This document shows positions 8,114 to 18,044 of a stretch of 64,000 bases of DNA, one piece after another (the first letter of the stretch is position 1; the number at the start of each line of letters is the position of its first letter). The notes beneath the pieces were generated by a model. The model searched no databases, had not been told where the DNA came from, and saw nothing but the letters and a program-made list of their open reading frames with translations. Source of the DNA: Halorubrum tebenquichense DSM 14210 (GTDB lineage Archaea; Halobacteriota; Halobacteria; Halobacteriales; Haloferacaceae); contig NZ_AOJD01000027.1 of the NCBI RefSeq assembly GCF_000337415.1, positions 1 through 64,000 on the forward strand, given 5' to 3'. The position numbers were made by a program, and so were the translations under genes.

Positions 8114-8380
8114 ATGGAGCTCACAGAAGACACGATCTACCGCCACGACGAGTTCGGAGAGGTACTCGTCTGCGGCGTCCACCACGTCTTCGAAACGTAC
8201 GATACAGACGCAGCGGACGGCCGTCTCCGAACGAGAGTCGTTCGCTTTGCCGTAGCATGGGACGACTACGGGCCGATCCCCACCCGTGTCCGTACCGCTC
8301 CTGTCGACGAGTTTCGGGCGTCCGTCGGCGACGCCGTTCGAACCTGGGTTGGAATTGCGTGGACAGACGACGATACCTGA
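8114..8380 (+). CDS. Small conserved-looking protein of unknown function
   Basis: 88 residues from the ATG at 8114. The composition suggests a small beta-rich fold (TIYRHDEFGEVLVCGVHHVF, then TRVVRFAVAWDDYGP). No metal or catalytic motif is evident. It sits 13 bp after the preceding small gene and 27 bp before the RNA ligase gene, consistent with one transcript. Confidence 0.6.
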   Translation: MELTEDTIYRHDEFGEVLVCGVHHVFETYDTDAADGRLRTRVVRFAVAWDDYGPIPTRVRTAPVDEFRASVGDAVRTWVGIAWTDDDT

Positions 8381-8407
8381 ACTGATACATCACTCGACCA
8401 CAGATCG

Positions 8408-9481
8408 ATGAAAGTCTACCCCAAAATCCCACGATACGATCATCCCGTCGTGCCGGAATCGTTCTTCGACGCCGATGACTTGGTGCTCCTCGAGAAGTTC
8501 GACGGGAGTTCGTTCCGCTTCACGCTCTATGATGAGCGGTACGCGTCGTCGTATCCGGATCCTGTCGTGAACGCTGCGGAGGGAGATGGAAGTCTCGTCT
8601 TCGGAACGCGGCGCTCCATCAGAGGCTGTCATCGCGACGATCTCGAAGATGTCGACGGGGCACTCCACCGGGCCGTCCGTTGTCTTCGCGACGGGATCGA
8701 TGCGGGTGCCCTCCGTCGATGTCACGACGACCACGGGGGCCCCCTCATCGTGTACGCGGAGAACATGGTGTACTCGACGCTGGACTACGGCTATACCGAA
8801 CGCGATCTCCCCGCACTGGTCGGCTTCGACGTCCTTCCTTACGCGGCCGTCGATTTGATGACCCCACCGGGAAACCCATATGTAGAGACTTTCGAGGGAT
8901 TTCTCTCGATTGAAGCGGCGTGGGACGTCTTCGATCGGATTCGGATCGAGGATACGTTACGTGATCGGGCCTTCGTTCCCGCAACGATCATCGCCGAACC
9001 GACAGAGTTCGACCCCGAGACCTACGCCGTTCCGAGTTCGTCGCTTGCTGAAGATGTTCCCGCGGAGGGCGTCGTCGTCCGCAGTGACAGCCGGGATCGA
9101 CGCGTGAAAGTAGTTCGCGAGGCGTTCGAGGAGCTGAACCGCGAGCAGTTCGGTCGCGATCCAGACGACGCGGAGACGGGGGCCGAACGGCTCGTCGCGA
9201 CGTACTGTACGTCCGCTCGGATCCGCAAGACGGTGCGTTCACTCGTCGTCGAAGAAGACCGTGAATTCGGCGTTCACCTCGTCGAGGACCTGTACCCGCG
9301 CGTCGTCGAAGATATCTGGGCCGAACACTGGCAGGAGATCATGCGACTCAACTTCGAGTTCACGCCTGCGGACGTCTACCCGCTCGTCGCAAAGCGGTGT
9401 GTCACGGAGGTCCGCAAGATGGAGACGAACGCCGAACTGAACGACGCCGATCCGACGACGATCTGGCAGCACCTTTCGTAG
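8408..9481 (+). CDS. RNA ligase family protein (covalent nucleotidyltransferase)
   Basis: 357 residues. The nucleotidyltransferase motifs are in order: motif I EKFDGSSFRF with Lys30 as the expected AMP-accepting residue (KxDG), motif III LVFGTRR, motif IIIa IVYAENMVYSTLDYGY, motif IV EGVVVRSD and motif V RRVKVV. This arrangement fits the T4 Rnl2-like ATP-dependent RNA ligases (PF09414-type) better than DNA ligases, since no OB-fold follows. The C-terminal 100 residues are helical and unassigned. Such enzymes seal nicks in duplex RNA or RNA/DNA and suggest RNA repair. It is the third gene of a probable three-gene operon. Confidence 0.8.
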   Translation: MKVYPKIPRYDHPVVPESFFDADDLVLLEKFDGSSFRFTLYDERYASSYPDPVVNAAEGDGSLVFGTRRSIRGCHRDDLEDVDGALHRAVRCLRDGIDAGALRRCHDDHGGPLIVYAENMVYSTLDYGYTERDLPALVGFDVLPYAAVDLMTPPGNPYVETFEGFLSIEAAWDVFDRIRIEDTLRDRAFVPATIIAEPTEFDPETYAVPSSSLAEDVPAEGVVVRSDSRDRRVKVVREAFEELNREQFGRDPDDAETGAERLVATYCTSARIRKTVRSLVVEEDREFGVHLVEDLYPRVVEDIWAEHWQEIMRLNFEFTPADVYPLVAKRCVTEVRKMETNAELNDADPTTIWQHLS

Positions 9482-9615
9482 GGGAGATCATGCCTCGCCA
9501 GTGAGGTGTAGAACTGGCGGTCTACTATTTGTCACCGAATATAATGGTGAACTCTTCTTCTGAGTTCTGTACATTTCGGTGAACACCTGTTCGATCCCTC
9601 GCCGTGGGAGACTTG

Positions 9616-10437
9616 CTACTCACACGCCTCCTCTGCCAGCTTCTCGCGTAGTTCGGCCGCCGCACGCCCGAACTGGTCGGCGAGGTATGGCGTTCCAGCT
9701 GTCACCCGCTCGTCGAGGAAGCCGACGGCGTCTGTGGCTCTATCGGTCTCGCTGGTCGCGGCCGCGGCGCAGTCGACGTACCCGTCGAGCGCTTGTGCAA
9801 ACGCCTGTGAAAAGTGATCGTACGCGCCGTCGACACGCTCCATGTTGTCGTCGAGCGACTCAACGAGCGCTCGGTAGACGGTTGTCGCCGACGCGTCTCG
9901 ATCCTGATCGCGGTACTCGTCTGCGAGATCGAACCACTCCGAAAAATCGATCGGCTCGAAGACGACGTAGTACTCGGGGTTTGTCCGCTCGAACTGTCGG
10001 TCGATCTCGGCGCGAAGCTCGTCGACTGACCGCGTCGACGACTCGTCGAACCGGGCGAAAAACCGGTCGCGGAGTGTGGTGTTGGTCGCCAACGTCTCGC
10101 GGAGGAACGCTCGGAGGTCGTCGGCGTCGGCCACATTGAGTGCAGCTTCGAGGCGATTGCCCTCGTCCGACGGAGCGTCACCGACACATCGAAGCAGTAC
10201 GGCGACGACATGCTTACACGCGCCCGGTCCGTCGTACGGACAGTCGCACCACGGGTCGAACCCCTCGCCCGCGAGATCGACTCGAACGTCGTACTGACGG
10301 CTGCCACTCACGACGGCAGTCACAGTGGTGTCGACGCGGTCGATATCGCGGATACGACTCTCAGCGAGATAGGTCTCGCCGCGTTCGAAGACTGCGTCCG
10401 TACAGATATCTCGGACCGCGTCTTCGGTGATGTCCAT
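9616..10437 (-). CDS. SWIM zinc-finger protein
   Basis: 273 residues from the ATG at 10437; an upstream in-frame start would add a Cys/His-rich leader and is not favoured. Residues 64-76 give the SWIM signature CxCx7CxH (CDCPYDGPGACKH), preceded by a strand-rich segment reading VTAVVSGSRQYDVRVDL. The remaining 190 residues are predicted helical and resemble the helical region of haloarchaeal SWIM proteins. SWIM fingers bind DNA or protein, and relatives occur with helicases and transposases. It marks the last chromosomal-type gene before the accessory island. Confidence 0.8.
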   Translation of the reverse strand: MDITEDAVRDICTDAVFERGETYLAESRIRDIDRVDTTVTAVVSGSRQYDVRVDLAGEGFDPWCDCPYDGPGACKHVVAVLLRCVGDAPSDEGNRLEAALNVADADDLRAFLRETLATNTTLRDRFFARFDESSTRSVDELRAEIDRQFERTNPEYYVVFEPIDFSEWFDLADEYRDQDRDASATTVYRALVESLDDNMERVDGAYDHFSQAFAQALDGYVDCAAAATSETDRATDAVGFLDERVTAGTPYLADQFGRAAAELREKLAEEACE

Positions 10438-10721
10438 GTGTCCGTGTAGGTTTTGTCGCAAACCGCAAAAGTGCGTCTGGTCGAATTCACCACAGAGGCC
10501 GGGACCAGACCGACGTCGTGAATCCACCGTAGTACGCTCAGAGGCGATGTACCAGAACTGCCGATATTCTCTGTCCCGGAATATCGGCTCGAACAGCTAT
10601 TATGAGCAGTATACGCGCCCAAAGGTGCGTTCTCAGCTCCCATCACGAACGACAAGAGTAGTATTCTAATTATAATAGTCTAAACTATAACTTTGTAGCA
10701 CTCGAACGGGCTCGAAGAGGT

Positions 10722-10862
10722 ATGCGGAAGATCCACCACGGGAGGTCGGATACGGCATATCATGGCACATTCGAATTCCACCGGACTATCGATGGTGACT
10801 ACGTCAGTCTCGACGCGAAATTCACTGACGGTCAGCTCGACGAGATTTCACGTAACAAGTGA
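10722..10862 (+). CDS. Possible 46-residue protein
   Basis: ATG at 10722, TGA at 10860-10862. The peptide starts MRKIHHGRSDTAYHGTFEFH and ends KFTDGQLDEISRNK. An AT-rich promoter-like stretch (TATAATAGTC and TATAAC around 10670-10690) lies just upstream. The charged, strand-like composition and high third-position GC favour a real gene, but the length is too short to be certain. No family is recognised. Confidence 0.5.
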   Translation: MRKIHHGRSDTAYHGTFEFHRTIDGDYVSLDAKFTDGQLDEISRNK

Positions 10863-10954
10863 ATCGAGTGTACGCCACCTAGCAGAGGAACGAGAACGGC
10901 TGCGAATCATCGATCCGCGCTGGTTTACAATTCCCGCGAACGAGACCCACAATA

Positions 10955-11899
10955 ATGACATACAACACCCCTGAACCGGCTGAATTGCCACCGTTGAACG
11001 AGGAAACGCCCGCACCGGATGACCCTGTAGCCGTTGAGTGGTGGCACAGGTACGATGACGATGGATCTCCCGAGTTGGACACGTTCCATGGATTCCACAA
11101 TGCTACTCGGATCACAGACGGGGATCCGCCAGCCGTAGAGACAGGCGAACTCGTCACCGAGTCCGGGAAACAAGTAACAGCAGCACAGCACTCCGACATC
11201 TCGACGGAGTCACGATACCTCTATCTGACACACGAGGAGGCACTCGACCGTGATCTGTCTCCGTGTACCGAGTGCTTCCCAGCGTACGCGACGGAGATGC
11301 GCCTGACGAAAGAACGGGAAGACGGTGGGCTGTTAACCGAGTCCGGTGTCAAAGGTGCGGTGTTTCTCGTCCAGATACGCTCCGATCTGAGCGCGCCCTG
11401 GAACGTTGACTCCGTCCACGAGACGTACACATCGATGCTGTATCGGGCACGCGCGATTCGCCAACAGGTCGGGTCTGCTGCGGATCGTCTTCGGCTCTCG
11501 TATATGCCGGTACGGCGGTGTGACTATGGATCGTTTGATGACGCGATGGGTTTCGAGCCAGCGATGGACCACGTCTCGGAGCTTCGTGAAATTCAGCCCA
11601 AGGAACTACCGGCCGTAGGTGAGTCTGTTGGTGAAGAAATCCTCTCGACACCGGTAGAGATCGATAGTCAGTATACTGCGGCACAGAAGTCAGGACCGTC
11701 GATCGTCCACCGAGCCGAAAATCCTCCCTGTGGCTACGAGCGTGAGTTGGGATTCGATGTGTTCGGTGAGGCCGACGAGGATCTGCGAGACCAATTACAG
11801 CGCGAGGCCCAGACGATATCGGATGTGATTGAGGGCGGAACTGTGGTTAAATACTGCTCTGAGTGTTTTCCCGAACTCGCCAATTGGGCCGCAGAGTGA
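10955..11899 (+). CDS. Unknown protein with two CxxCF motifs
   Basis: 314 residues. Two spaced motifs, SPCTECFPAYAT near residue 107 and YCSECFPELANW near the C-terminus, look like two halves of zinc-binding or redox-active sites, each preceded by a similar acidic segment. The region between is rich in charged residues, and no enzyme motif is recognised. The acidic composition is normal for the organism. It is the first sizeable gene in the accessory island, with no operon partners. Confidence 0.65.
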   Translation: MTYNTPEPAELPPLNEETPAPDDPVAVEWWHRYDDDGSPELDTFHGFHNATRITDGDPPAVETGELVTESGKQVTAAQHSDISTESRYLYLTHEEALDRDLSPCTECFPAYATEMRLTKEREDGGLLTESGVKGAVFLVQIRSDLSAPWNVDSVHETYTSMLYRARAIRQQVGSAADRLRLSYMPVRRCDYGSFDDAMGFEPAMDHVSELREIQPKELPAVGESVGEEILSTPVEIDSQYTAAQKSGPSIVHRAENPPCGYERELGFDVFGEADEDLRDQLQREAQTISDVIEGGTVVKYCSECFPELANWAAE

Positions 11900-12685
11900 C
11901 CCTCTCTTGGCGTGATTTTCAGCATGACTGTCACGCGATACCCGATCTGTCGAGATAGTACTTCCATCATTCGACGCTTCGAGTTGCCTCGATGAGCTGT
12001 CCTGTATCACCCGCATAGTTGTGTGGTGCCTTCCAGCCTGAACGATCGTAGATTTTCAAGAGAAGAGATTCGCTGTTCCCTTACTCACAGATCATCCGTC
12101 TCTAGTTAATACTCTCAGTAATACCATCTAGGCCCAGTTTCCGCTCGAATTCTGTCGATTTACCCCTGCTACGGCAAGAAAACCTTGTTCCTAGAGTTGT
12201 TTTATTGCTTGGTTTCGGTGGGTATAGTACCTGTATCGTTTAATTAGCATTTTCTAATATTGTTAGATATAATTTCACATCTAAATATTACTATCGGGCT
12301 TAACTAAAGACGAATGACTCACAGATGGCCGGTAAAGTGTTACCCCGAGTAGTATAACCGAAGGATGAGTATAGTATGTGTTATCCGCACAGTTAGTGTG
12401 AGTAGTGGGAGTCCTAGTCCATGCTAAACCCCATGACGGGGGGCCTCCCACACTATCTGTGACCGATTGAATATAAGAATAATAAGCCCCCACCTGAACG
12501 GATCGTGATAAAAGCACTAAGCCGACGGCCACCACGGAGGGAACGCACTCATCTCCATCACACGGACAACCACCTTGGCAAGCAACTACACCACTGACGA
12601 TGTCGACGGTCGCCTGCACCGTATCGAGCGATGCCATCCCCGGGGAGCATCCACGACTCGGAGGAGAGCGAATCCAACAATCGTA
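11900..12685. other. AT-rich gene-free stretch
   Basis: No supported gene. The region contains several AT-rich runs near 12200-12300 and a hairpin-forming segment at 12404-12451. Its right end, read on the minus strand, continues in frame with sequence beyond the insertion sequence (see the interrupted ORF at 12686-13629). Confidence 0.5.
12404..12451. repeat. Two-tier hairpin
   Basis: GTGGGAG (12405-12411) pairs with CTCCCAC (12445-12451), and inside it CCCC/GGGG flank ATGAC (12429-12441). It could be a terminator, a small RNA or the relic of a transposon end. No nearby gene explains it. Confidence 0.35.
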
Positions 12686-12693
12686 TCTGAGAG

Positions 12694-13621
12694 TGCTCTG
12701 TTGAATAGACATTGAGTCACGGTTACAGCGGCTCACACCGTGGTTCTATGTTGGTGATGGCGAACATGAGGACAATTTCACGGAACTGTCGATACCAGCT
12801 CAGCGCTCGCACGGCATCGCCGAGCGAGCGCTTCGTTGTTGAGTAGGATGTTTCGGCCATCCACCGCTGAGCGTAGCCGTTTGCTCGATAAGCACGTTGT
12901 TCGCGGCTGCTTTCGCTGATGAGCCGCGGTAGTGAACGAGGTACTCAACGTCATGTGCAGCGATTTCGTACTCGGTATGCCAGTCTTGGAAGCCGTTGTC
13001 GGCGGCGACGGACTGCAGGTCGTCCGCGTTTCTGCGGACGACCTGCGGTCCGGTCTTCGTATCGTGCTTCCACCGTGCTGCGATGTGAACATCGAGAACA
13101 GCAAGCGATTCCACATCTGTCAATGTCGTCGCTTTGAGCGTCTGTATCGTCCGTCCGGCTCGCTGTCGGAAGTACGATGACGCACGTCGCCGGTCGAAAA
13201 ACGTGCTGTCGAGCGCAGCGTGCCCAGACTGCGGGTGCTGCTGCGCGGAAACGCGCAGCAGCGCCCGCCACACCCACATTTTCAGCCGATCAAACGATTT
13301 GTAGATCGTCGTGTGATCGGGAAGATCATCCGGATCTAGGTCGAGAGCGTCACGAACTTCGGCCATGTACTTCAGCCGATTTGGCGTTTCACGGTAGCTG
13401 CGCTCGTCTTCGACCCGAAAACAGTGAAGGACGACGTGAACCCAGCGGGCGAACCCGCCGCTGGCGGGCTCGCCCGCGTACTTCCCCAACGCTTGTTTAG
13501 CTAGGTGACGACACTGCTCGATGAAGTCGAGGATATCGATTTCCATGGTAGGTTCGATTTCCTCGGCTTCACCCTTCTAAACCGGTGATATCGGCTGATA
13601 AGATCGCTCTTCAACAGAGCA
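12694..13621 (-). mobile_element. IS5-family insertion sequence, ISH1 group
   Basis: Terminal inverted repeats TGCTCTGTTGAA (12694-12705) and TTCAACAGAGCA (13610-13621) enclose 928 bp. An exact 8-bp target duplication TCTGAGAG flanks the element at 12686-12693 and 13622-13629. The 8-bp duplication and the transposase type fit the ISH1 group of IS5. The exact duplication points to a recent insertion. Confidence 0.92.
12723..13546 (-). pseudogene. IS5-family transposase with internal frameshift
   Basis: The first frame starts MEIDILDFIEQCRHLAKQAL at 13546 and runs to 12800. It carries the DDE motifs ALDSTFF (first Asp) and AADNGF (second Asp). The expected C-terminus lies in another frame, from about 12893 to the TAA at 12723-12725, with AQRWMAETSYSTTKRS (the Y-R-E signature Glu) and WYRQFREIVLMFAITNIEP. 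A one-base change near 12890 breaks the gene. The two halves fit a normal single-ORF transposase, so this is more likely a mutation or sequencing error than programmed frameshifting. Confidence 0.85.
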
Positions 13622-13629
13622 TCTGAGAG

Positions 13630-14349
13630 GGCTTTCTTATTGTCGGTCCCACTGAGTGCAACCGCCGCACTTTCAGCGACTTGTCTTGCCTTCTCATAAC
13701 CGACTGGAACGACGAGACAGAGACGCAGTACGATTAGACTCGTTATCCCTATCCACCTCGAATTAATCGTAGTCTTCTCACCGTCCTGCGTTGGTTATGT
13801 TGGATAGCGATCATACCGCGGATCTACGAGATCGTCCATCCGATCTACAAGAAACTGATACTCCACCAATGGAGAAGTCGATCGCCAGATACTCAGATGT
13901 CGTACATAATAGACTGACGATTCGAATCCGCCCGGCAGGCGCAGCAAACCCACAACGCAGATCTGCTGGGACGCGTACAAGCCCCAAGTTGTGCGTGTCT
14001 CACCGTTCCTGTTTTGGTTTGTTTCTCATATCTCCGATAGATAGTGCTACGGCAGTTAGCTTCCCATAGATGTTGGTCATTATTATTCTTATATACAATC
14101 GGATACCGGTAGTATGTCCTACTTTCGTCCTGCGGTTTAGTGTTCTTTAGGATGGAGCATGGACATCCTACTATTATCTAGATTCACCCTAGTATGTCGT
14201 AGTATCTCAGTAGCATGAGTCACAACTCCTCTCAGATAACGGATCTGTAGTGGCCCCGAGTAAACTGGCTGTTGTCGCGGTCGTCTCAACAAGTTAACTA
14301 CCTAACTGGTCCTCCACAAAAGGAGTCGTAGATTATCCGAATCACAAAA
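13630..14349. other. Gene-free stretch right of the IS
   Basis: Besides the tail of the interrupted ORF (13630-13790), nothing coding is supported. The DNA is AT-richer than the flanks and has repeated short TAGTATG-like words near 14110-14210, without a clear repeat unit. Confidence 0.5.
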
Positions 14350-15138
14350 TTACTCAGAATACTGATAGCCAGCTTTCAGCTGATCGAGGATCTCCACAAG
14401 CATGGCAGCGATCCCAACCGAGAGAACCGCCCAGAGGACGCCAACAACAGGTCGTGTCAGAAAACCACTAGTACTTGCTGCGAGTCCAGTACACAGTACA
14501 GTCAGTGCGACACCAAGGACAACAAAACTCACCCCAGCGTCCCAGGGGTTCGAGAGTCGACCGCCCCGTATCTGAGCAGGGATGACAGCCGGTCGATCAG
14601 CGGTGTTCGGAAGTGGCCCCAGCATCGCCTCGGTATCATCTGTTGCGGTCGGATCGTCCATGGTGATCCGGTCACGGATGTTATATGGATGTGTGCGGTC
14701 AAACGCCGGGGCGACGTCTTGGTTTGATGCGAGCCCGTACTTTGTGGTTGACCCGTCTTTGACTCGTTCGAGTAGTCCGGCTTTGACGAGGCCATCGATC
14801 GTCTTCCAGTAGGTGTCTTTATCTGGGTTTTTTGTATGGCCGAGTTCGAACTGCTTATGTTGGTCAATGAGGTCTTTGAGCGGGAACCATCGTCGGTCTG
14901 TCGAGCCGACACGCAGTTGAACTAAACAGAACGCAGTTACCGGATAGAGACTATGGCGCCGTTGTCCGTTACCAGCGATTGATGCGTATCCACCGGTATT
15001 GCTCGCAGCTAGGCTTGGGAAGATGTCCTCAATGGTAGTTGCCTCAGACTGGTCAATCTGATCGACGACCCACTTGGGCAACAGCGGTTTCAGATTACAC
15101 ATAAGAGGACGGTCGATATTGAACTGTTCTCCAGACAT
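14350..15138 (-). CDS. Membrane protein with winged-helix-like domain
   Basis: 262 residues from the ATG at 15138 (MSGEQFNIDRP). Residues about 60-155 contain a helical DNA-binding-like region (TYWKTIDGLVKAGLLERVKD with a following wing). The C-terminal 60 residues hold two transmembrane segments (FVVLGVALTVLCTGLAAS and VVGVLWAVLSVGIAAMLVEI). A soluble N-terminal HTH fused to a membrane hairpin suggests a membrane-anchored regulator or sensor (inference). The family is not recognised. It is divergent from the tandem paralogues to its right. Confidence 0.65.
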   Translation of the reverse strand: MSGEQFNIDRPLMCNLKPLLPKWVVDQIDQSEATTIEDIFPSLAASNTGGYASIAGNGQRRHSLYPVTAFCLVQLRVGSTDRRWFPLKDLIDQHKQFELGHTKNPDKDTYWKTIDGLVKAGLLERVKDGSTTKYGLASNQDVAPAFDRTHPYNIRDRITMDDPTATDDTEAMLGPLPNTADRPAVIPAQIRGGRLSNPWDAGVSFVVLGVALTVLCTGLAASTSGFLTRPVVGVLWAVLSVGIAAMLVEILDQLKAGYQYSE

Positions 15139-15890
15139 TATTATCGCGTAGAGCAACGAGCCATATTATATCTTTTTCTGAGTGTACTGAAACATGAACT
15201 GCTATGGCATTTTCCCGAGTCTAGACAGCTCTTGCGTTGTTTTAAAGAATTTATTTAATATATATCATTTATTTTCTACGACACTCCTGTGTCGTCTCAG
15301 TTCAGTTGGGATTCGCCACCGGCTCGGTCCACTGCGAGTGGTTGTATTCAGGTAGGTAATTGGTCCACCTCAGGCGAGGCGTTTCGACAACGACGACTCA
15401 CGACTGGAATATCATCGGTACGCTACGAGTGGTATCTCGTATACGATGCCGTTACCGGAAACTCAATCACAAACGCAAATAGCGGCAAATTCATACGTAT
15501 TAACCGTTTAATGACCTGATTAACCAAATATAAGTGTACTGTACGAATATAAACATAGCGACTAATCAAGGCTCGTCGATCGGTCGGTACGGATTATCTT
15601 TTCATCCCCCCTCTTTCGAGCCACACGACACGAGAACGCACACACCGACGGGCGAATCAACATGTCGCAAAGATCTGCCTCAATAGGCGCTAACACAGTA
15701 ATACACGGATACAAATGTACACTCAACCGAATTCACAGAGACGCCACCGTCAGCTGGTTGCGGCAATGACAACCCACGTGCTGGCGTCAGGAGCACAGGT
15801 ACCAATTACACGACCACCACTGGGTGAGCAGCAACACCCCACCGATGGCGATGGTGCGCATCGTTGCCAACGGAGCTAATTTCTGGGGAG
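15139..15890. other. Gene-free, AT-rich promoter region
   Basis: Contains AT-rich tracts around 15240-15290 and 15490-15560 that could hold promoters for the divergent genes. A plus-strand frame at 15289-15519 (76 residues) has no domain and unlikely composition, so it is not called. Confidence 0.5.
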
Positions 15891-18044
15891 ATGTTCCAGT
15901 ATGTCTCAAGCAGTGCAGAGCCACCGGACGCGCAGACGCCAGCAGTAGCTCGCCATGGGGCGATCCATTGTTGTCAAAGCGGTGTCGACGATCCCTCACT
16001 GCGGATCTCGAGGTCGCTTGCGGGGCCGATCTGTCGAATTATCACCCGCTTCCATCAAGACGCGATCTGGAGATCGACTGAACTGCTCGTCTGTACCGGT
16101 GTCGACGTACCGACGATCACATTCCATAGTAGCGGGCTCGATACGCACAATACAGGGTGGATAGGAGATGCTGGCGGAAACCCACCCACCGAATCAACCG
16201 AGGAACTTGCAGCACTGTGTATCGAGGAGTTACCGGGCTGGTACGGCGTCGAAATGGGAACGCTCGTACTCGATCCAGTCGGGCTTACTGCAGTGCCGAC
16301 AAGTCGGCTCGTTGTTCGGGAGGGGTCACCAGCCGCAGCAACACTAGAATCGCTGCTGCGGACAATTTTCACCCGCAACCACAACCGTAATGTCCCGACT
16401 CTCTGTCAGCTGCTCATTCGAACGACAGCAATAGACCCGTTTGAGGTAACGCTCCGCGTGGCTGAACTCGGGTCGACGTGTCGTCCACTCGGTCGGCACG
16501 GGCTTACATCGTCGCTTACGTCGCCGGTTCGTTGTCCGATCGATGCGGAAACGCCAGCCGAGATCACCTCAAGTCGGTGCTTGGCCGACGACGACTGGGA
16601 AACGGAACCCGAATATACTCAAAGTCGGACGCCAGGACTCGCAGCTCGCGACGGGCTCACCCCGGCCTCCCAATCGGCGATGGTCTCTGCACGGCTTCGA
16701 CGCAGTACCCACGAATTCGCCGCGCTGCTGGAGGGCTCTGCAGGGACTGAGCCGTATGAATCGCTCCCGGTTACGCCGACACTGTCACTGTCACGAACGG
16801 AACTGGAAGCGCTGCTGGACGTGACGCCGCATTATGAATCGTGCTGCTGGCCGTCGAACCTGCCACGGTCTGAGCCGCGATTCATCCGTGAGACGACTCA
16901 TACGCATGCTGCTGGGACGGACCATACCTCGGTGTTAGCTGGTCCCTCCCAAACGATGTCCCAGAGTGGCGTCCAAGACGGGACCTCGATCATTGACTTT
17001 GTCGACGGGTGGCTCGCGGAACGTGGGATCTCCCCGGAGTCGGTTACCGACCGGTCGCGTGGTGACCCGCATTTTCGGGGACATCCGCACGATGAAAATG
17101 GTCCTGTCGTGGTGGTTGATCCGAATCATGACGGGGCAGCTGATGTCCTCACGACCGCCGGCGAACTCATTATGACGGCCAATCGGGCGCGTCGGCAAGA
17201 TGCGCATTTGCTCGTCGTGACACCCTCAGAACAGACGGCCGAGTGGGCCCGCGACGTGCTTACGGCCCCATTTGTCCGCCGTCGTGGCGACGACTACCAG
17301 CTATATACACTTCCGATGTGCGTCTTCAACAAGCGTGGGAAGTTCATCTTCACCCCCCGGCGGTCAGCGCCGCTGTACTGGGCTGTCTCCGATGACGGTC
17401 ACCGGGTGTTGTATCATGGCGACCACCGTCTCGCATCGGGACCGGCGACCGCACCAATCCAGTCGTACTCATTCGAGACGCCGCGAGTGAAAAAACAGGA
17501 CGGATCACTGGTCCTCACGACTCCTGACGGTGCTGTCCGATCACGGTTCGCTTCGAGAGAGGCGCTTGGAGCGGAGTATCGACCTGTTCCTAATCCTATC
17601 TTGCCGATCCGACCGCTGTTTTGTACAGACGTCACGGTCGTCTCCCAAGCTGGGAGCTCCCTCCGTGAACCACCTGCACCACTACAACAGATCGAGGAAA
17701 CGGGCCAGCGGCGATGCGAAGCACACTTACAACATGCGCTAACGGAGTTTGTTGAGCTGTACACTCAAAAGACGCATACGCGAGCTCCTGGGGACGAACA
17801 GAGCGCCCCACGATTCGCCGAGCGCTTCCGGAATTGGTATGATGGACACTCGACTCGGTCACCGCCGAGTAAGCTGGGTGTCGCTGACCTGATACCGCGG
17901 AGTTGGGGGCGAAACAGTATTACTGACGCTGGCGCGCTGACCCGCCATTCGTGGTGGACGCCTACTGAAACGCTCTCACTTCCGCTCGCACACGGCCAAG
18001 CCGGCAAGAGAGCGACCACAGCTAACCATTCGCAATCAAACTGA
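15891..18044 (+). CDS. Tandem paralogue A, large protein of unknown function
   Basis: About 717 residues from the first ATG at 15891; a TTG at 15864 would add nine residues. It shares three blocks with the next gene: near its residue 130, LVLDPVGLTAVPTSRLV (partner IDLGPVGKMPVPTSRLL); then IQSYSFETPRVKKQDGSLVL (partner VQSYEFHTPCVKKDGSEWVL); and a C-terminal helical block FAERFRNWYDGHST matching RRRFKTWYNEQTD. The central block that aligns with the partner's nuclease-like core reads GPVVVVDPNHDGAADVL here and lacks its acidic residues, so A may be a non-catalytic partner. The C-terminal block resembles the winged helix that ends D5/P4-type primases. Function unknown. Confidence 0.65.
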   Translation: MFQYVSSSAEPPDAQTPAVARHGAIHCCQSGVDDPSLRISRSLAGPICRIITRFHQDAIWRSTELLVCTGVDVPTITFHSSGLDTHNTGWIGDAGGNPPTESTEELAALCIEELPGWYGVEMGTLVLDPVGLTAVPTSRLVVREGSPAAATLESLLRTIFTRNHNRNVPTLCQLLIRTTAIDPFEVTLRVAELGSTCRPLGRHGLTSSLTSPVRCPIDAETPAEITSSRCLADDDWETEPEYTQSRTPGLAARDGLTPASQSAMVSARLRRSTHEFAALLEGSAGTEPYESLPVTPTLSLSRTELEALLDVTPHYESCCWPSNLPRSEPRFIRETTHTHAAGTDHTSVLAGPSQTMSQSGVQDGTSIIDFVDGWLAERGISPESVTDRSRGDPHFRGHPHDENGPVVVVDPNHDGAADVLTTAGELIMTANRARRQDAHLLVVTPSEQTAEWARDVLTAPFVRRRGDDYQLYTLPMCVFNKRGKFIFTPRRSAPLYWAVSDDGHRVLYHGDHRLASGPATAPIQSYSFETPRVKKQDGSLVLTTPDGAVRSRFASREALGAEYRPVPNPILPIRPLFCTDVTVVSQAGSSLREPPAPLQQIEETGQRRCEAHLQHALTEFVELYTQKTHTRAPGDEQSAPRFAERFRNWYDGHSTRSPPSKLGVADLIPRSWGRNSITDAGALTRHSWWTPTETLSLPLAHGQAGKRATTANHSQSN

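Larger units (their letters stand above)
12686..13629 (-). pseudogene. ORF interrupted by the IS5 element
   Basis: Removing the element and one copy of the TCTGAGAG duplication joins a minus-strand frame. The right flank ends AVALSGTDNKKALSD and the left flank continues TIVGFALLRVVDAPRG to a stop near 12600. The right part (13630-13790) includes a hydrophobic stretch SLIVLRLCLVVPVG. No start codon is found, so the gene may already have been a fragment. No family is recognised. Confidence 0.35.
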
